This document shows, in pieces, positions 27,457 through 37,059 of a stretch of 64,000 nt of DNA (position 1 is the stretch's first letter; the number at the start of each line of letters is the position of its first letter). The notes beneath the pieces are model-generated. The model saw only the letters and a program-made list of their open reading frames with translations, made no database searches and was not told the DNA's origin. The translations under genes were made by a program, and so were the position numbers. The stretch comes from a bacterium (lineage in GTDB: Bacteria > Planctomycetota > Planctomycetia > Pirellulales > Pirellulaceae): NCBI GenBank assembly GCA_016124445.1, contig WGNR01000006.1, forward strand, positions 62,001 through 126,000, given 5' to 3'.

Positions 27457-28053
27457 ATGTCAAGCGTCGATACCAGCGCGTCGACCAATACAACAACGGG
27501 CACGACCTCAGGTTCAAATTCGAGTTCCAGCTCTAGTGCTGCGACTTCAACCAATGGGTTGAAAGACTTGAATATGGATCAATTCCTGCAGCTGATGATC
27601 AAAGAGCTGCAGAACCAGGATCCTTTGGACCCAATGAAGAACGCGGAAATGCTGCAGCAGATTAGTGAGATTCGTACGATTGGCGCGACCGACCAGCTTC
27701 GCGCATCGTTGGATTCGATGCAACAGAGCCAGGGGATCTCGACAGCGAGTTCCTTGATCGGCAAGCAGGTCCAGGCACTCAACAGCGACGGCTATGTGAT
27801 GTTTGGGCTGGTCAAAAGCGTTCAACTTACGCCTGATGACAAGGGGAACCGGACATTGAGTTTGAAAGTCGATACGGGCGATCAAACGGTTGATGTCAAT
27901 ATGGATGACGTCTACCAGATTCTTCCAGCGAATGCGACCGGCAGTTCCACCGGCACCCTTCCCGATGGGACCGGAACGTCAACCGACGGAACAGGCACGA
28001 CGACTGATTCGACCGGCACGACGACGGATAACTCGGGAACAACCACCACCTAA
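27457..28053 (+). CDS. flgD: Flagellar hook cap protein FlgD
   Basis: A 198-residue hook assembly scaffold. A Ser/Thr-rich start is followed by the defining motif MDQFLQLMIKELQNQDPLDPM (about 41-60) and a Tudor-like segment (IGKQVQALNSDGYVMFGLV). The last 45 residues are a low-complexity Gly/Thr/Ser/Asp tail with near-repeats of the type D-G-T-G-T-S-T. The Ig-like domain of enterobacterial FlgD is not evident. flgE follows. Confidence 0.92.
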   Translation: MSSVDTSASTNTTTGTTSGSNSSSSSSAATSTNGLKDLNMDQFLQLMIKELQNQDPLDPMKNAEMLQQISEIRTIGATDQLRASLDSMQQSQGISTASSLIGKQVQALNSDGYVMFGLVKSVQLTPDDKGNRTLSLKVDTGDQTVDVNMDDVYQILPANATGSSTGTLPDGTGTSTDGTGTTTDSTGTTTDNSGTTTT

Positions 28054-28061
28054 ACCATTAC

Positions 28062-28089
28062 GCTCTCCATGGACTTGGAGAAGCTTTTT
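28062..28089 (+). terminator. Possible attenuator between flgD and flgE
   Basis: GCTCTCCA (28062-28069) can pair with TGGAGAAGC (28076-28084) with one bulge, followed by five T residues. It sits between the hook-cap and hook genes and could trim or attenuate transcription. The stem is short. Confidence 0.4.
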
Positions 28090-28108
28090 CCTGATATGGA
28101 GATCAATT

Positions 28109-30949
28109 ATGGGTTTGGCATCTGCACTATCGACCGCTTTGACGGGCATGACCGCAGCGGAAACGCAAATTGACGTCATCGGTAACAACCTGGCCAACTC
28201 GCAGACGGTAGGCTTCAAGGCCTCGCAGGCCCACTTTGCGACACAGTTTTTGCAAACCCAAAGCCTTGGTTCTAAGCCGACCGATACCAATGGTGGTACC
28301 AACCCTCGGCAAACCGGTCTGGGGGCCAAGGTGGCCGAAGTCACTCCAGACTTCACTCAGGGGACGATCGAGGTCAGCAACAGTCCTTCGGACCTGGCGA
28401 TTCAAGGAGATGGTTTCTTCATCGTCCAAGGCGGCGGCGGCGAAACCCTCTATACGCGAAATGGTATTTTCAAAACCAATTCGCAGAACGAGCTAGTGAC
28501 CGTCACCGGCCAGCGAGTCCTTGGCTTTGGCATTGACGACGGCTTCCAGATTCAACGGACCCAAATGGTTCCGCTGACCATTCCGCTTGGTGCCAAAAGC
28601 GTGGCCAAGGCGACCGAAAATGTTTATTTGGAAGGAACGCTTACCTCGACGGGTGATCTGGCGACACAGGGCAAGGTGGTTGAAAGCGCTATTCTCGGAA
28701 ACTCGGCGGTGCCACGTCCCGATGTTACGTCGTCGAATATTAGTGTTGCTGCTCAGCCTAGTGTTGCGGCGTCAACTTCATCTTCAGCGGTCACGCCGGG
28801 GATCGGTTCGCTGACCGATGGCCAGACAGAAGGTGCTGGCGGCAGCGTACCGGATGGCAGCTTTAATTATCGCTTCACGTTTTCCAACGGTGGACTCTCT
28901 GGCGAAACACTTGCATCAGCCGACTATCCCGTCACTTTGGCCGATGGTAATGCAACACCGAACGACAATACGGTCACGTTCACCAATCCACCGCAATCGA
29001 GTTCGTTCTCGCAGTTGAACATGTACCGCAGTAACGACGGCGGTGCGACGTACTACCTGGTCAACTCCTACAACATGGGCGACCCGGTTACCGATACCGC
29101 GGCCGCACCAACCGCGACGCAGCTCTCGCCGACGATGATCGGTGGCACCGGCGCAAACGGAACGTTGAACGGCGGCGACGTCTATCAATATCGTTACACC
29201 TATGTTGATGCAGATGGCAACGAAACGGCTCCGTCGAATCCGCAGTCGGTGACCGTCTCGGGAAGCCCCAGCGACGGCAACGGCTACTCGGTTGTGCTCG
29301 ACAATATTCCAACGGACACCAATTACAACTCCGTGAGGATCTATCGCACACAGCCAAATGGTTCAGATTTCTATCAGTTAGACGAAATCTCGATGGCGAC
29401 CGCCGCGACTCCATATGTCGATAATGGTTCGACGGTCCTCAGTACCAATCAACTCGATGCGTCGACCATCAACGGTAACTATACCTACCTGGTGACCTAC
29501 GCTCGGTCTGGTGAAGAGGAAAGCCGTCCGTCGTTGGCGCTGGGGCCGCAGAATGTGGTCAACGGTCGTATTGAGCTATCCAATCTGCCGACTCCACCGG
29601 TTCCGCCTGCTTCTGGTGGATTTCCGGCTTACGACAAGATTCGAGTTTATCGCAACCTGTCGACCGATTCGTCTAAATACTACCTGGTGACAGAACTGGA
29701 CCCAGGTCAGGACTTTATCGACGATGTGCCTGATTCGCAGATTTCGGACCTTTCGATCCCAGGCAACAAGACGATCGACATGGACGGACCGAAGATCGAC
29801 TCAAATACGTTGCTCACCGACGTGGTCAAACGTGATGGCTTGAACTTCGAGAACGTCTTTCAGAAAGGGACGCTCACGTTTACTGGCTACAAGGGTGGCC
29901 GTAAGCTAGACCCGAAGACGTTCCAGATTACCGACACCACGATCGTTCAAGAGCTGCTTGAATTCATTCAGTCGGCAACAGGTATTCAACCATCGGTCAA
30001 TGGTAATGCCAATCCGATCCCCAACTCCACCAATTCGATCCCTGGCGAAACGACCGACCTGTCGCAAGGTATTTCGATCAAGGATGGTAAGATTCGGATT
30101 GTCTCTAACAACGGTGTCGACAATGGCGTCGATGTCAAGTTGTCGTCGTTCACCCTCGATAACAACTCGGGCGTCTTGCAGAATCCGAATTTGAACTTTG
30201 GAACCGTGCAGGAGGGAATTGGCCAAAGTGCGGTTTCCGACTTTGTCGTCTACGACACCCTTGGTATTCCGATGAATGTTCGCGTGACGGCGGTCATGGA
30301 AAAGCAGGATGGTACCAACACCGTCTACCGCTGGTTCGCTGACTCGCCTGATAACGATGCCGCCCAAGATACCGGCGACATCGGCCAGGCCCAAATTGCT
30401 GTTGGTACCGGCCTGATCTATTTCGATGGTGACGGCAACTTCGTCGGTACGGACAACAATACCGTCACGATTCAGCGCCGCGATATTCCTTCGCAATCGC
30501 CGCTCGAATTCAATTTGGACTTCAGCCAGTTATCCGGCTTGGCGGCCGATACTGCTTCGCTCAACGCGTCGCGGCAGGATGGTTCCGGTACCGGTACGCT
30601 TAACAGCTTCATCATCGGTGAAGATGGTGTGATTCGCGGTGTGTTCTCCAATGGTGTTGATCGAGACCTGGGCATGCTGCAATTGGCCCGCTTCGGTAAT
30701 CCGACTGGTTTGGAGCAACGAGGCGAAAACCTCTACGCCACCGGCGTGAACTCAGGTTTGCCGGTTACCGGCGATCCGGGCGGGAACGGCCTGGGCAACA
30801 TCATCGCCGGTGCCACGGAATTGAGTAACACCGACATCGGCGGAAGTCTGACCGACCTGATTCTCGCCTCGACTCAGTATCGCGGCAGTTCGCGGGTGAT
30901 TACCACGGCTCAGCAGTTGTTTGACGAACTTTTAAATCTACGACGATAA
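28109..30949 (+). CDS. flgE: Flagellar hook protein FlgE, greatly enlarged
   Basis: A 946-residue hook subunit, more than twice the enterobacterial length of about 400. The N-terminus (ALSTALTGMTAAETQIDVIGNNLAN) and C-terminus (TDLILASTQYRGSSRVITTAQQLFDELL) are the conserved rod/hook helices. A second family motif, DLAIQGDGFFIVQ, follows near 100. Residues about 251-555 hold three tandem beta-rich repeats of about 100 residues, each beginning with a Y-x-Y/F-x-x-x-F/Y strand and ending in an I/M-Y-R strand; they look like fibronectin-III-type modules and would lie on the hook surface. The start at 28109 is set by GGAG and by the conserved MGLASALSTAL; the longer frame from 27890 overlaps flgD. 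Confidence 0.95.
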   Translation: MGLASALSTALTGMTAAETQIDVIGNNLANSQTVGFKASQAHFATQFLQTQSLGSKPTDTNGGTNPRQTGLGAKVAEVTPDFTQGTIEVSNSPSDLAIQGDGFFIVQGGGGETLYTRNGIFKTNSQNELVTVTGQRVLGFGIDDGFQIQRTQMVPLTIPLGAKSVAKATENVYLEGTLTSTGDLATQGKVVESAILGNSAVPRPDVTSSNISVAAQPSVAASTSSSAVTPGIGSLTDGQTEGAGGSVPDGSFNYRFTFSNGGLSGETLASADYPVTLADGNATPNDNTVTFTNPPQSSSFSQLNMYRSNDGGATYYLVNSYNMGDPVTDTAAAPTATQLSPTMIGGTGANGTLNGGDVYQYRYTYVDADGNETAPSNPQSVTVSGSPSDGNGYSVVLDNIPTDTNYNSVRIYRTQPNGSDFYQLDEISMATAATPYVDNGSTVLSTNQLDASTINGNYTYLVTYARSGEEESRPSLALGPQNVVNGRIELSNLPTPPVPPASGGFPAYDKIRVYRNLSTDSSKYYLVTELDPGQDFIDDVPDSQISDLSIPGNKTIDMDGPKIDSNTLLTDVVKRDGLNFENVFQKGTLTFTGYKGGRKLDPKTFQITDTTIVQELLEFIQSATGIQPSVNGNANPIPNSTNSIPGETTDLSQGISIKDGKIRIVSNNGVDNGVDVKLSSFTLDNNSGVLQNPNLNFGTVQEGIGQSAVSDFVVYDTLGIPMNVRVTAVMEKQDGTNTVYRWFADSPDNDAAQDTGDIGQAQIAVGTGLIYFDGDGNFVGTDNNTVTIQRRDIPSQSPLEFNLDFSQLSGLAADTASLNASRQDGSGTGTLNSFIIGEDGVIRGVFSNGVDRDLGMLQLARFGNPTGLEQRGENLYATGVNSGLPVTGDPGGNGLGNIIAGATELSNTDIGGSLTDLILASTQYRGSSRVITTAQQLFDELLNLRR

Positions 30950-30987
30950 GTCGCTAGCACACCTCGAATGATGACCTACGTTTGATC

Positions 30988-31016
30988 GCCTAGCGCGCCG
31001 CAAGGGCACGCTAGGC
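30988..31016 (+). other. Stem-loop between flgE and flbD
   Basis: GCCTAGCG (30988-30995) pairs perfectly with CGCTAGGC (31009-31016) across a 13-base loop. No T-run follows, so it may be an RNA stability or processing element separating the hook gene from the motor genes. Confidence 0.45.
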
Positions 31017-31044
31017 CGTCAACGCTTCGAACAGGAGCGGTTGG

Positions 31045-31266
31045 ATGATCAAATTGACTCGCCTGGGTGGTGAGCCATTCGTATTGAATGCCGAGCTGAT
31101 TCGCTACATCGAAGCCAGCCCCGATACCTTTATCACCCTGACCAACGGCGACCGAATCGTGGTTCGAGAAGGAACTGACGTTGTGGTGGATCGCGTAATT
31201 GAGTACCACCAGCGCAAAAATTTGTTGCCCCCAGGTTTCTCAGTACAACCCCCCCAGGAATCGTAA
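31045..31266 (+). CDS. FlbD-family flagellar protein
   Basis: A 73-residue small protein of the FlbD/SwrD family: IKLTRLGGEPFVLNAELIRYIE, then PDTFITLTNGDRIVVREG. In Bacillus the homologue SwrD raises motor torque. It lies directly before motA, spaced 12 bases, as in many phyla. The symbol flbD is commonly used but is confusable with the Caulobacter regulator, so it is left blank. Confidence 0.9.
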   Translation: MIKLTRLGGEPFVLNAELIRYIEASPDTFITLTNGDRIVVREGTDVVVDRVIEYHQRKNLLPPGFSVQPPQES

Positions 31267-31278
31267 GTATCTAAAGCC

Positions 31279-32055
31279 ATGGATATCGCATCCGTCGTCG
31301 GATTGTTGGCTGCGATGGGATTGATCCTCGTATCCATTTTGATCGCGCCAGGCTCGTCCCTGGCCGCGTTTATCGACGTGCCGTCGGTTCTGGTGGTGTG
31401 CGGCGGGGCACTGGCCGCATGCATGATTGCATTTCCATTGAAATCAATGCTTGGCATGCCGATGACGATCAAGGTCGTCTTTCTGAACAAAGCAGTCGAC
31501 TATGGTGCCCTGATCAAGCAGATCGTTAGCCTGGCCGAGACGGCTCGTCGCGATGGGCTTCTGGCCCTGGAAAATCGTGTCAGTGAGATCGAAGACCCGT
31601 TTATCGTCACCGGAATTCAGATGGCGGTCGACGGTACCCGGCCTGATGCGATTGAAGACATCATGCGGACCGAAATGGACGCGGTTGCGACGCGGCATCG
31701 CGATGCCAAGGCGGTATCAGACCAAATGGGACGTTTCGCGCCGGCGTATGGCATGATCGGAACGCTGCTGGGGCTGATCATCATGCTGGGCAACATGAGC
31801 GACCCCAGTTCGATTGGTTCAGGTATGGCCGTGGCGTTGCTCACGACGCTGTATGGAGCTATCGTTTCGAACGTTATGTTCCTGCCTTTCTCGGAAAAAC
31901 TGGGATTCCTCAACAAGCAGGAACTATTGGGAATGGAGATCGTTATTCGGGGAATCATGTCCATTCAGTCGGGCGAAAACCCCCGCGTAATCGAACAAAA
32001 ACTGCGAACGTTTCTACCGCCGTCGGTTCGAGCGAAGCTCGACGCCGAAAAGTAA
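31279..32055 (+). CDS. motA: Flagellar motor stator protein MotA
   Basis: A 258-residue proton- or sodium-channel stator subunit with four membrane helices (about 5-22, 33-50, 150-170, 180-200). The cytoplasmic loop keeps ARRDGLLALE, which carries the equivalents of E. coli R90 and E98 used to contact FliG. Conserved Pro and Gly residues in APAYGMIGTLLGLIIML are present. motB follows after 12 bases. Confidence 0.95.
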   Translation: MDIASVVGLLAAMGLILVSILIAPGSSLAAFIDVPSVLVVCGGALAACMIAFPLKSMLGMPMTIKVVFLNKAVDYGALIKQIVSLAETARRDGLLALENRVSEIEDPFIVTGIQMAVDGTRPDAIEDIMRTEMDAVATRHRDAKAVSDQMGRFAPAYGMIGTLLGLIIMLGNMSDPSSIGSGMAVALLTTLYGAIVSNVMFLPFSEKLGFLNKQELLGMEIVIRGIMSIQSGENPRVIEQKLRTFLPPSVRAKLDAEK

Positions 32056-32067
32056 GGGAGGCCTGCC

Positions 32068-32835
32068 ATGGATGATGACGATGGAGATCCAGGCATTCCT
32101 GAATGGGTGGTCACCTTTGGCGATATGATGTCGCTTCTCTTGACCTTCTTCATCATGCTCGTGTCGATGAGCGAGATTAAGAAGGACGAACAATATCAGG
32201 CGCTCGTCGAATCGTTTCGCCGACAATTTGGCCATGATAGTTCGATGGAAAGCGTCATTGCGGGTAATGCAAAGCCGCGTAACTCGAATCTGGCCAAGCT
32301 GGCCACGATGGGCCGCGCTAAACGATTTTCGACCCACGCCGGCGGCGACAAAGTGAAAGCTCCGGTCGGCGATAGTCCGCAAGTTCGGATTATCCGGCCT
32401 GGTTCGAAGACGGCGATTGGCACGGTTGTCTACTTCGAGGAAGGCAGCGCGCAGCTGACCGATGCGGCCAAAGCGACGCTTCAGGCGCAAACGCTCGAGT
32501 TCGGCGGCAAACCGCAGAAGATTGAGATCCGCGGCCATACTTCACTGCGGCCGCTGCCTAAAGATAGTCCGTTCAAAACGCATTGGGATCTGGCTTATGC
32601 GCGCTGCAACGCGGTGAAAGAGTTCCTGGTTTCACTGGGAATCGATGAAAAACGCCTCCGAATCGCGGTATCCGGCAAAAACGAACCATTCCACATCGGC
32701 ACCGATCCGCTACTGTTGAAGCAGAATCCGCGCGTCGAGGTCTTCCTGTTGGACGAGGTGATTGACGACCTTGTGGGAACGGAGCAAGAACAGGCCAATC
32801 GGCGGGCCCCCCCCATCGAAGCAACGGGCAAATAG
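32068..32835 (+). CDS. motB: Flagellar motor stator protein MotB
   Basis: A 255-residue stator subunit. The single membrane helix begins at the ion-carrying Asp (D19, in FGDMMSLLLTFFIML). A plug/linker follows and then an OmpA-like peptidoglycan-binding domain at about 115-235 (IEIRGHTSLRP, then WDLAYARCNAVKEFLVSLGI and RLRIAVSGKNEP). GGGAGG supports the start. Binding to peptidoglycan is expected from the family. Confidence 0.95.
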   Translation: MDDDDGDPGIPEWVVTFGDMMSLLLTFFIMLVSMSEIKKDEQYQALVESFRRQFGHDSSMESVIAGNAKPRNSNLAKLATMGRAKRFSTHAGGDKVKAPVGDSPQVRIIRPGSKTAIGTVVYFEEGSAQLTDAAKATLQAQTLEFGGKPQKIEIRGHTSLRPLPKDSPFKTHWDLAYARCNAVKEFLVSLGIDEKRLRIAVSGKNEPFHIGTDPLLLKQNPRVEVFLLDEVIDDLVGTEQEQANRRAPPIEATGK

Positions 32836-32909
32836 CCTGACGCGCGCACGTTTTCGCATGCTACGTTTGATCAGCGTAGTCACATTCAAATCTCCACGAA
32901 GCGGAAACC

Positions 32910-33470
32910 ATGGCCGATTCAGCCACCAATGCGGTATCGCAAGACGCGAAGAATGGACCACCCATGAAAGCCAAGATTCAGATCTTGGGTGGTATCCTCG
33001 TTCTGGTCCTCTTGGAATGTGCGGTTGCCTATATCGTCATTCCCAGTCCCCAAGACGTAATTCGCGCCGCTGAGGCCCGAGTTCAAGAAGCTCCGACCGA
33101 TGGAGCCATTGCTGGCCAGGAACTTCCGCCTCTCTCGCCTGACGAGGAAACGATCGAAATGGATCTGGGTGATCCATTCGGCATTACGGCCTATCGACCG
33201 CTGAGCGAATCGACCATGCGAGTTGACTTCCATCTTTACGCCACCATCCGTGCTGCCGATCAGTCCGAATTCGAGGAACTGAGGAAGAAGAACGAGAATC
33301 GTTTCCGCGAGCAAGTGAATGTCACGATTCGCAGCAGCGACGAGAGCGAATTGACCGATCCTAGTTTGGGGTTGCTCAAGCGAAAGATTTTAGAGAAAAC
33401 CAACAACATCCTGGGAAAACCGATGGTTCGCTCCATCATTTTCAGTGATTTTTCGTTCGTCGAGCAATAA
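32910..33470 (+). CDS. fliL: Flagellar basal-body-associated protein FliL
   Basis: A 186-residue single-pass membrane protein (helix about 26-45, LGGILVLVLLECAVAYIVI). The periplasmic domain contains the family end pattern LTDPSLGLLKRKILEKTNNILGK and VRSIIFSDFSFVEQ. FliL stabilises stators. Neighbours fit: motB upstream, fliN downstream. A shorter start at 32964 is possible. Confidence 0.85.
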   Translation: MADSATNAVSQDAKNGPPMKAKIQILGGILVLVLLECAVAYIVIPSPQDVIRAAEARVQEAPTDGAIAGQELPPLSPDEETIEMDLGDPFGITAYRPLSESTMRVDFHLYATIRAADQSEFEELRKKNENRFREQVNVTIRSSDESELTDPSLGLLKRKILEKTNNILGKPMVRSIIFSDFSFVEQ

Positions 33471-33505
33471 CGCCGAGCCGCTACTCTCATCTGGAATGGA
33501 ATCCG

Positions 33506-34138
33506 ATGACTGACGATCAAATGGGACAGGACGAGATTGAAGAGCTTCTCCGCAAAGCCCAATCGGGCGATGTCGAAGCTAGCACGCCCGCCCAGAAACC
33601 GAAAGAAGATCTCGAGTCCCTAGACCAGAGCGAGATTGAAGCGTTGTTTCAGCAGCCCGCATCTTCGAGTGCTCCTCAGCCACAGAAAACTGCTCAGGCC
33701 GCTGCGACTCAGCAGCAGGCACCGCCGCAATCGCAGGCCGCCGGCAGCCAGGAACATTCCGATATGGAATACCTGCTAAACCAGGCCGAAGCGGCGATCG
33801 CTTCGCTGAACTCGCCAAGCGACAACATGCCCGCCGGGATCGCGCCATTCACGCTACGAGATTTCGGAGGCTCTCCAGCCAGTACCGAAAAGGCCACGAT
33901 CGACCTGGTTCGCGATGTCGAACTGGAAGTCAAAATCGAACTTGGTCAGGCCGAGATGCACTTGCAGGAAGTGCTGGAGATGAAAAAAGGCTCGGTCGTC
34001 CCGCTCGATAAACTGGCTGGCGATCCGGTCGATATCTTTGTTAATGGTCGCTTGATTGCTCGCGGGGAAGTATTGATTCTCAACGACAACTTCTGTGTGC
34101 GTATCACCGAACTGATTGTGGGTGATGCTGTCGTCTGA
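33506..34138 (+). CDS. fliN: Flagellar motor switch protein FliN with FliM-like N-terminus
   Basis: A 210-residue protein. The C-terminal 80 residues form the SpoA/FliN domain (VRDVELEVKIELGQAEMHLQE, GSVVPLDKLAGDPVDIFVNG, VLILNDNFCVRITEL). The N-terminal 125 residues are disordered and Gln/Ala-rich but contain peptides that resemble the CheY-binding tail of FliM and FliY: GQDEIEELLRKAQSG (7-21) and DQSEIEALF (40-48), with a weaker HSDMEYLLN (84-92). fliM, usually between fliL and fliN, is missing here. No CheC-like domain is present, which separates it from FliY. Confidence 0.92.
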   Translation: MTDDQMGQDEIEELLRKAQSGDVEASTPAQKPKEDLESLDQSEIEALFQQPASSSAPQPQKTAQAAATQQQAPPQSQAAGSQEHSDMEYLLNQAEAAIASLNSPSDNMPAGIAPFTLRDFGGSPASTEKATIDLVRDVELEVKIELGQAEMHLQEVLEMKKGSVVPLDKLAGDPVDIFVNGRLIARGEVLILNDNFCVRITELIVGDAVV

Positions 34139-34147
34139 TTTGGATGC

Positions 34148-34170
34148 GGCCCGCTAGCACTTGGCGGGCC
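34148..34170 (+). terminator. Hairpin after fliN
   Basis: GGCCCGC (34148-34154) pairs with GCGGGCC (34164-34170), followed by a pyrimidine-rich stretch. A second weaker hairpin lies near 34221-34245 (CTCACC / GGTGAG). They may reduce read-through from the motor genes into the export genes. Confidence 0.45.
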
Positions 34171-34330
34171 TCCGTTTCTTCCGATTCGTCTTGAGCCGAG
34201 ACGGCCCAGTTTCTAAGATGCCTCACCCGCTTTTTTCGCGGTGAGATGGGATGCGGCAGGAAGCTAATTCCCCACTATCTTTTTCGGCGTAGTCGCCCAG
34301 GCGACTTGAACGAATTTCGGGAAGATTTTC

Positions 34331-35014
34331 ATGCGGAATGGAATCCTTGGGTCCTGTCTGATTTTGTTGGGAGTTTGCACCTGGGCATCGAGTGCCATGG
34401 GTTATGAACCGCCTTCTTCGCAAACGCCACCGAATAGACCAATTCAAATCAATCACCAAGAGCCCGCGGCGATGCCTCCGTTGGCTCAGGCTTTGCACGT
34501 CGAAGAGGTCCCCGCTTTGCCAACACAGCCTGACCCAGGCAATGCGGCACCTTCTGGCCCGGTGCCTAGAGAGCTTCGCTTGCCTCCCAAGGGTGAATCG
34601 AAGCAGGAAGAATCGATTTCGGCAACTAGGTTCAATTTCCAGTCCAACCGAACAGCGAGCATCGCCGCCAGCCTTCTGGTTGTCATCGGGCTGTTTCTGA
34701 TCTTTGCCTGGATCGGTAAGAAGAACATGAAGCCTGGCACCGGCAAGCTCTCGAGAGAAATCATTCAGATTCTCGGCAAAAGCCAACTAAGCGGAAAACA
34801 ACAGTTGGAGCTGGTTCGTGTCGGGCAGAAGCTTTTGCTGCTGTGCGTGACACCAAGTAGTGTCGAAACACTGACAGAGATTACAGACCCCATGGAAGTC
34901 GAGCGACTGCTGACGATTGTCCGACAAGACTCGCCCGGCAGCATGACCTCGACGTTTCAGGAAGTGTTGACGCAACTAGGGCAAAAACCTGCACGCGGAT
35001 TTCTGGAGGCCTAG
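34331..35014 (+). CDS. fliO: Flagellar export component FliO
   Basis: A 227-residue protein with a signal peptide, a Pro-rich external region, one membrane helix at about 104-123 ([18 protein letters not shown]) and a C-terminal FliO-like cytoplasmic domain ([28 protein letters not shown]). FliO helps FliP assemble. Identification rests on the topology, the LxGKQxLxLVRVGxKxLLL motif and its position before fliP. Confidence 0.85.
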   Translation: MRNGILGSCLILLGVCTWASSAMGYEPPSSQTPPNRPIQINHQEPAAMPPLAQALHVEEVPALPTQPDPGNAAPSGPVPRELRLPPKGESKQEESISATRFNFQSNRTASIAASLLVVIGLFLIFAWIGKKNMKPGTGKLSREIIQILGKSQLSGKQQLELVRVGQKLLLLCVTPSSVETLTEITDPMEVERLLTIVRQDSPGSMTSTFQEVLTQLGQKPARGFLEA

Positions 35015-35016
35015 TG

Positions 35017-35937
35017 ATGCGAAACCTTAGCCATGTGGCCTTATTGCTGTTTGTCTTTGCTATTCCGGCGAGTGCGTTGGCTCAACAGCAGACGATGACC
35101 CTGCCGGAGTCATTGATCGACATTCCCCTCGATCAGCCAGTTCAGAAAGAAGTGGAAGACCTGAGCGACTTTGTCAAAGCCGGTCCAGAGCATTGGACCA
35201 GTCCTCAAGGTCTTTCCAGTACGATTCAGATTCTCGTGTTGCTTACGGTGATCAGCCTGGCCCCGGCGCTGTTGATCATGACGACCAGTTTCATTCGTAT
35301 CACGATCGTACTTGGCCTGTTGCGTCAGGCGATCGGAACCCAGCAATTGCCGCCGGGACAGGTGATAACTGCCTTGGCGATGTTCATGACCTTCATGGTG
35401 ATGCATCCCTACTGGCAAGAGGTTTATCAGGAAGCGATCAAGCCGTACACCGAGCAGGAAATCAATCCCGCGACCGGGGCGCCCTTCAAGCTTTTCGCTG
35501 AGAAGGATCCAGTGACTGGAGTCCAAGGGCCTGACGAGGCGTGGGAACGAGGCGTGAAGCCGATCCGCCAATTCATGGCCAAGCAGATCGACATCGCTGG
35601 TAACAGCGACGACGTTTGGATGTTCTACGAATTCCTGCCGAAGAAAACACGCGACGAAATCGGCGAGCCGCAGTCGTACGACGACGTGCCGCTGCAAGCG
35701 TTGGTGCCGGCTTTCATGCTCAGCGAATTGAAGACCGCGTTCCTGATCGGCTTTCAAATCTACCTTCCGTTTTTGATCCTCGACATTGTAGTGGCCAGCG
35801 TGACCATTTCGATGGGCATGATGATGCTGCCGCCGGTAATGATTTCGCTGCCGTTCAAAATCTTGTTGTTTGTGTTGGTCGACGGTTGGACGCTGATCGT
35901 TGGCATGTTGATGCAAAGTTTCGCCCCCAACTTGTAA
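35017..35937 (+). CDS. fliP: Flagellar export gate protein FliP
   Basis: A 306-residue export-gate subunit with cleavable signal peptide ([20 protein letters not shown]). Conserved segments: [58 protein letters not shown] and [19 protein letters not shown]. About 60 residues longer than Salmonella FliP, mainly in the periplasmic loop after [18 protein letters not shown] at 35017 is preferred to GTG at 35014 from the GGAGG spacing. It forms the gate with FliQ and FliR. Confidence 0.95.
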   Translation: MRNLSHVALLLFVFAIPASALAQQQTMTLPESLIDIPLDQPVQKEVEDLSDFVKAGPEHWTSPQGLSSTIQILVLLTVISLAPALLIMTTSFIRITIVLGLLRQAIGTQQLPPGQVITALAMFMTFMVMHPYWQEVYQEAIKPYTEQEINPATGAPFKLFAEKDPVTGVQGPDEAWERGVKPIRQFMAKQIDIAGNSDDVWMFYEFLPKKTRDEIGEPQSYDDVPLQALVPAFMLSELKTAFLIGFQIYLPFLILDIVVASVTISMGMMMLPPVMISLPFKILLFVLVDGWTLIVGMLMQSFAPNL

Positions 35938-35952
35938 CGAAGGCCTGTCTCG

Positions 35953-36228
35953 ATGGACGCACAAACCACAATTGATTTAACTCGCCAGGCGATGACGATG
36001 TGTCTGCTGATTGGCGCTCCGGTGCTGGTCGTGGGGATGGTTGTCGGTCTGTTGATCGGCTTTCTGCAGGCTTTGACCCAGGTACAAGATCAAACGGTTT
36101 CGTTCGTGCCCAAGATCCTGGCGATGGCTTTGACGCTGGCGTTTACATTGCCTTGGATCTTTCAAAAGCTGGCCGGCTATAGCATCGAACTTTTCAGCAC
36201 CATTCCCGAACGCATCGCTGGCGGCTAG
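35953..36228 (+). CDS. fliQ: Flagellar export gate protein FliQ
   Basis: A 91-residue protein with two membrane helices (LLIGAPVLVVGMVVGLLIGF and LAMALTLAFTLPWIF) around the conserved QALTQVQDQTVSFVPKI. Standard length and position between fliP and fliR. Confidence 0.96.
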   Translation: MDAQTTIDLTRQAMTMCLLIGAPVLVVGMVVGLLIGFLQALTQVQDQTVSFVPKILAMALTLAFTLPWIFQKLAGYSIELFSTIPERIAGG

Positions 36229-36252
36229 GTAACAGGGAAAAAGGGGTGCACT

Positions 36253-37056
36253 ATGGACTTGCTCCAGTACTTAAAGCCAACGCTGGAACAATTGCTGATC
36301 TTTGCGGCGATCGTCACGCGAATCGGCGGCCTGGTCGCGACGGCGCCGGTGCTGGGAGCAAACTATGCCCCGGTGCAGATCAAAGTCTTCCTGACGGTCG
36401 CGATCTCGATGATGCTGACCCCGGTCTTCTGGGACTACGATTTTCCCGAGCCTGGTAACGCGGCTAACCTGATCGTGATCATGGCCGGTGAACTTTTGAT
36501 CGGACTTTCGCTTGGCTTAGGCATCAAGATCTTATTCAGCGGCGTGCAGATGACCGGCCAGATGCTGGGTCAGGTCGGCGGTTTGTCGATTGCCGACGTT
36601 TTCAACCCGGCGCTAGATGACAACGTGCCGATGCTGGCGGTTGTGTTCGATATGGTCGTGGTGGCCGTGTTTCTGGTGATTGGCGGTCATAGGTTCCTGA
36701 TGTCGGCTTTGCTGCATACGTTCGCGGATATTCCGCCTGGGATCGCGGCGATTGATGTGCAACTTGCGTATATCATTCGCGAGACCTTGGCCAATTCGCT
36801 GATGCTAGGGGTTCAAGCCGCCGCGCCGGGCATGGTTGCCTTGCTGATGGGCGTTCTGGTGATGGGCGTGATCAGCCGGACACTTCCGCAATTGAATCTG
36901 ATGGCAATTGGCTTCAGTATGAATACTATGCTGTTGGTGGCGTTCGTAATGCTGACGATCGGCAGCATTGTATGGATTTTTCAAGACTCTGTGGAACCGA
37001 CCGTCGAAAAGATCCGGTCCACCTTTCATACCACCGTCCAGGCAGCCCAACCTTAA
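36253..37056 (+). CDS. fliR: Flagellar export gate protein FliR
   Basis: A 267-residue protein with about six hydrophobic helices. Family segments: RIGGLVATAPVLGANYAPV, GLSLGLGIKILFSGVQMTGQ and APGMVALLMGVLVMGVISRTLPQLN. Ends 3 bases before flhB, as expected for the partner proteins. It completes the FliPQR gate. Confidence 0.95.
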   Translation: MDLLQYLKPTLEQLLIFAAIVTRIGGLVATAPVLGANYAPVQIKVFLTVAISMMLTPVFWDYDFPEPGNAANLIVIMAGELLIGLSLGLGIKILFSGVQMTGQMLGQVGGLSIADVFNPALDDNVPMLAVVFDMVVVAVFLVIGGHRFLMSALLHTFADIPPGIAAIDVQLAYIIRETLANSLMLGVQAAAPGMVALLMGVLVMGVISRTLPQLNLMAIGFSMNTMLLVAFVMLTIGSIVWIFQDSVEPTVEKIRSTFHTTVQAAQP

Positions 37057-37059
37057 GCG

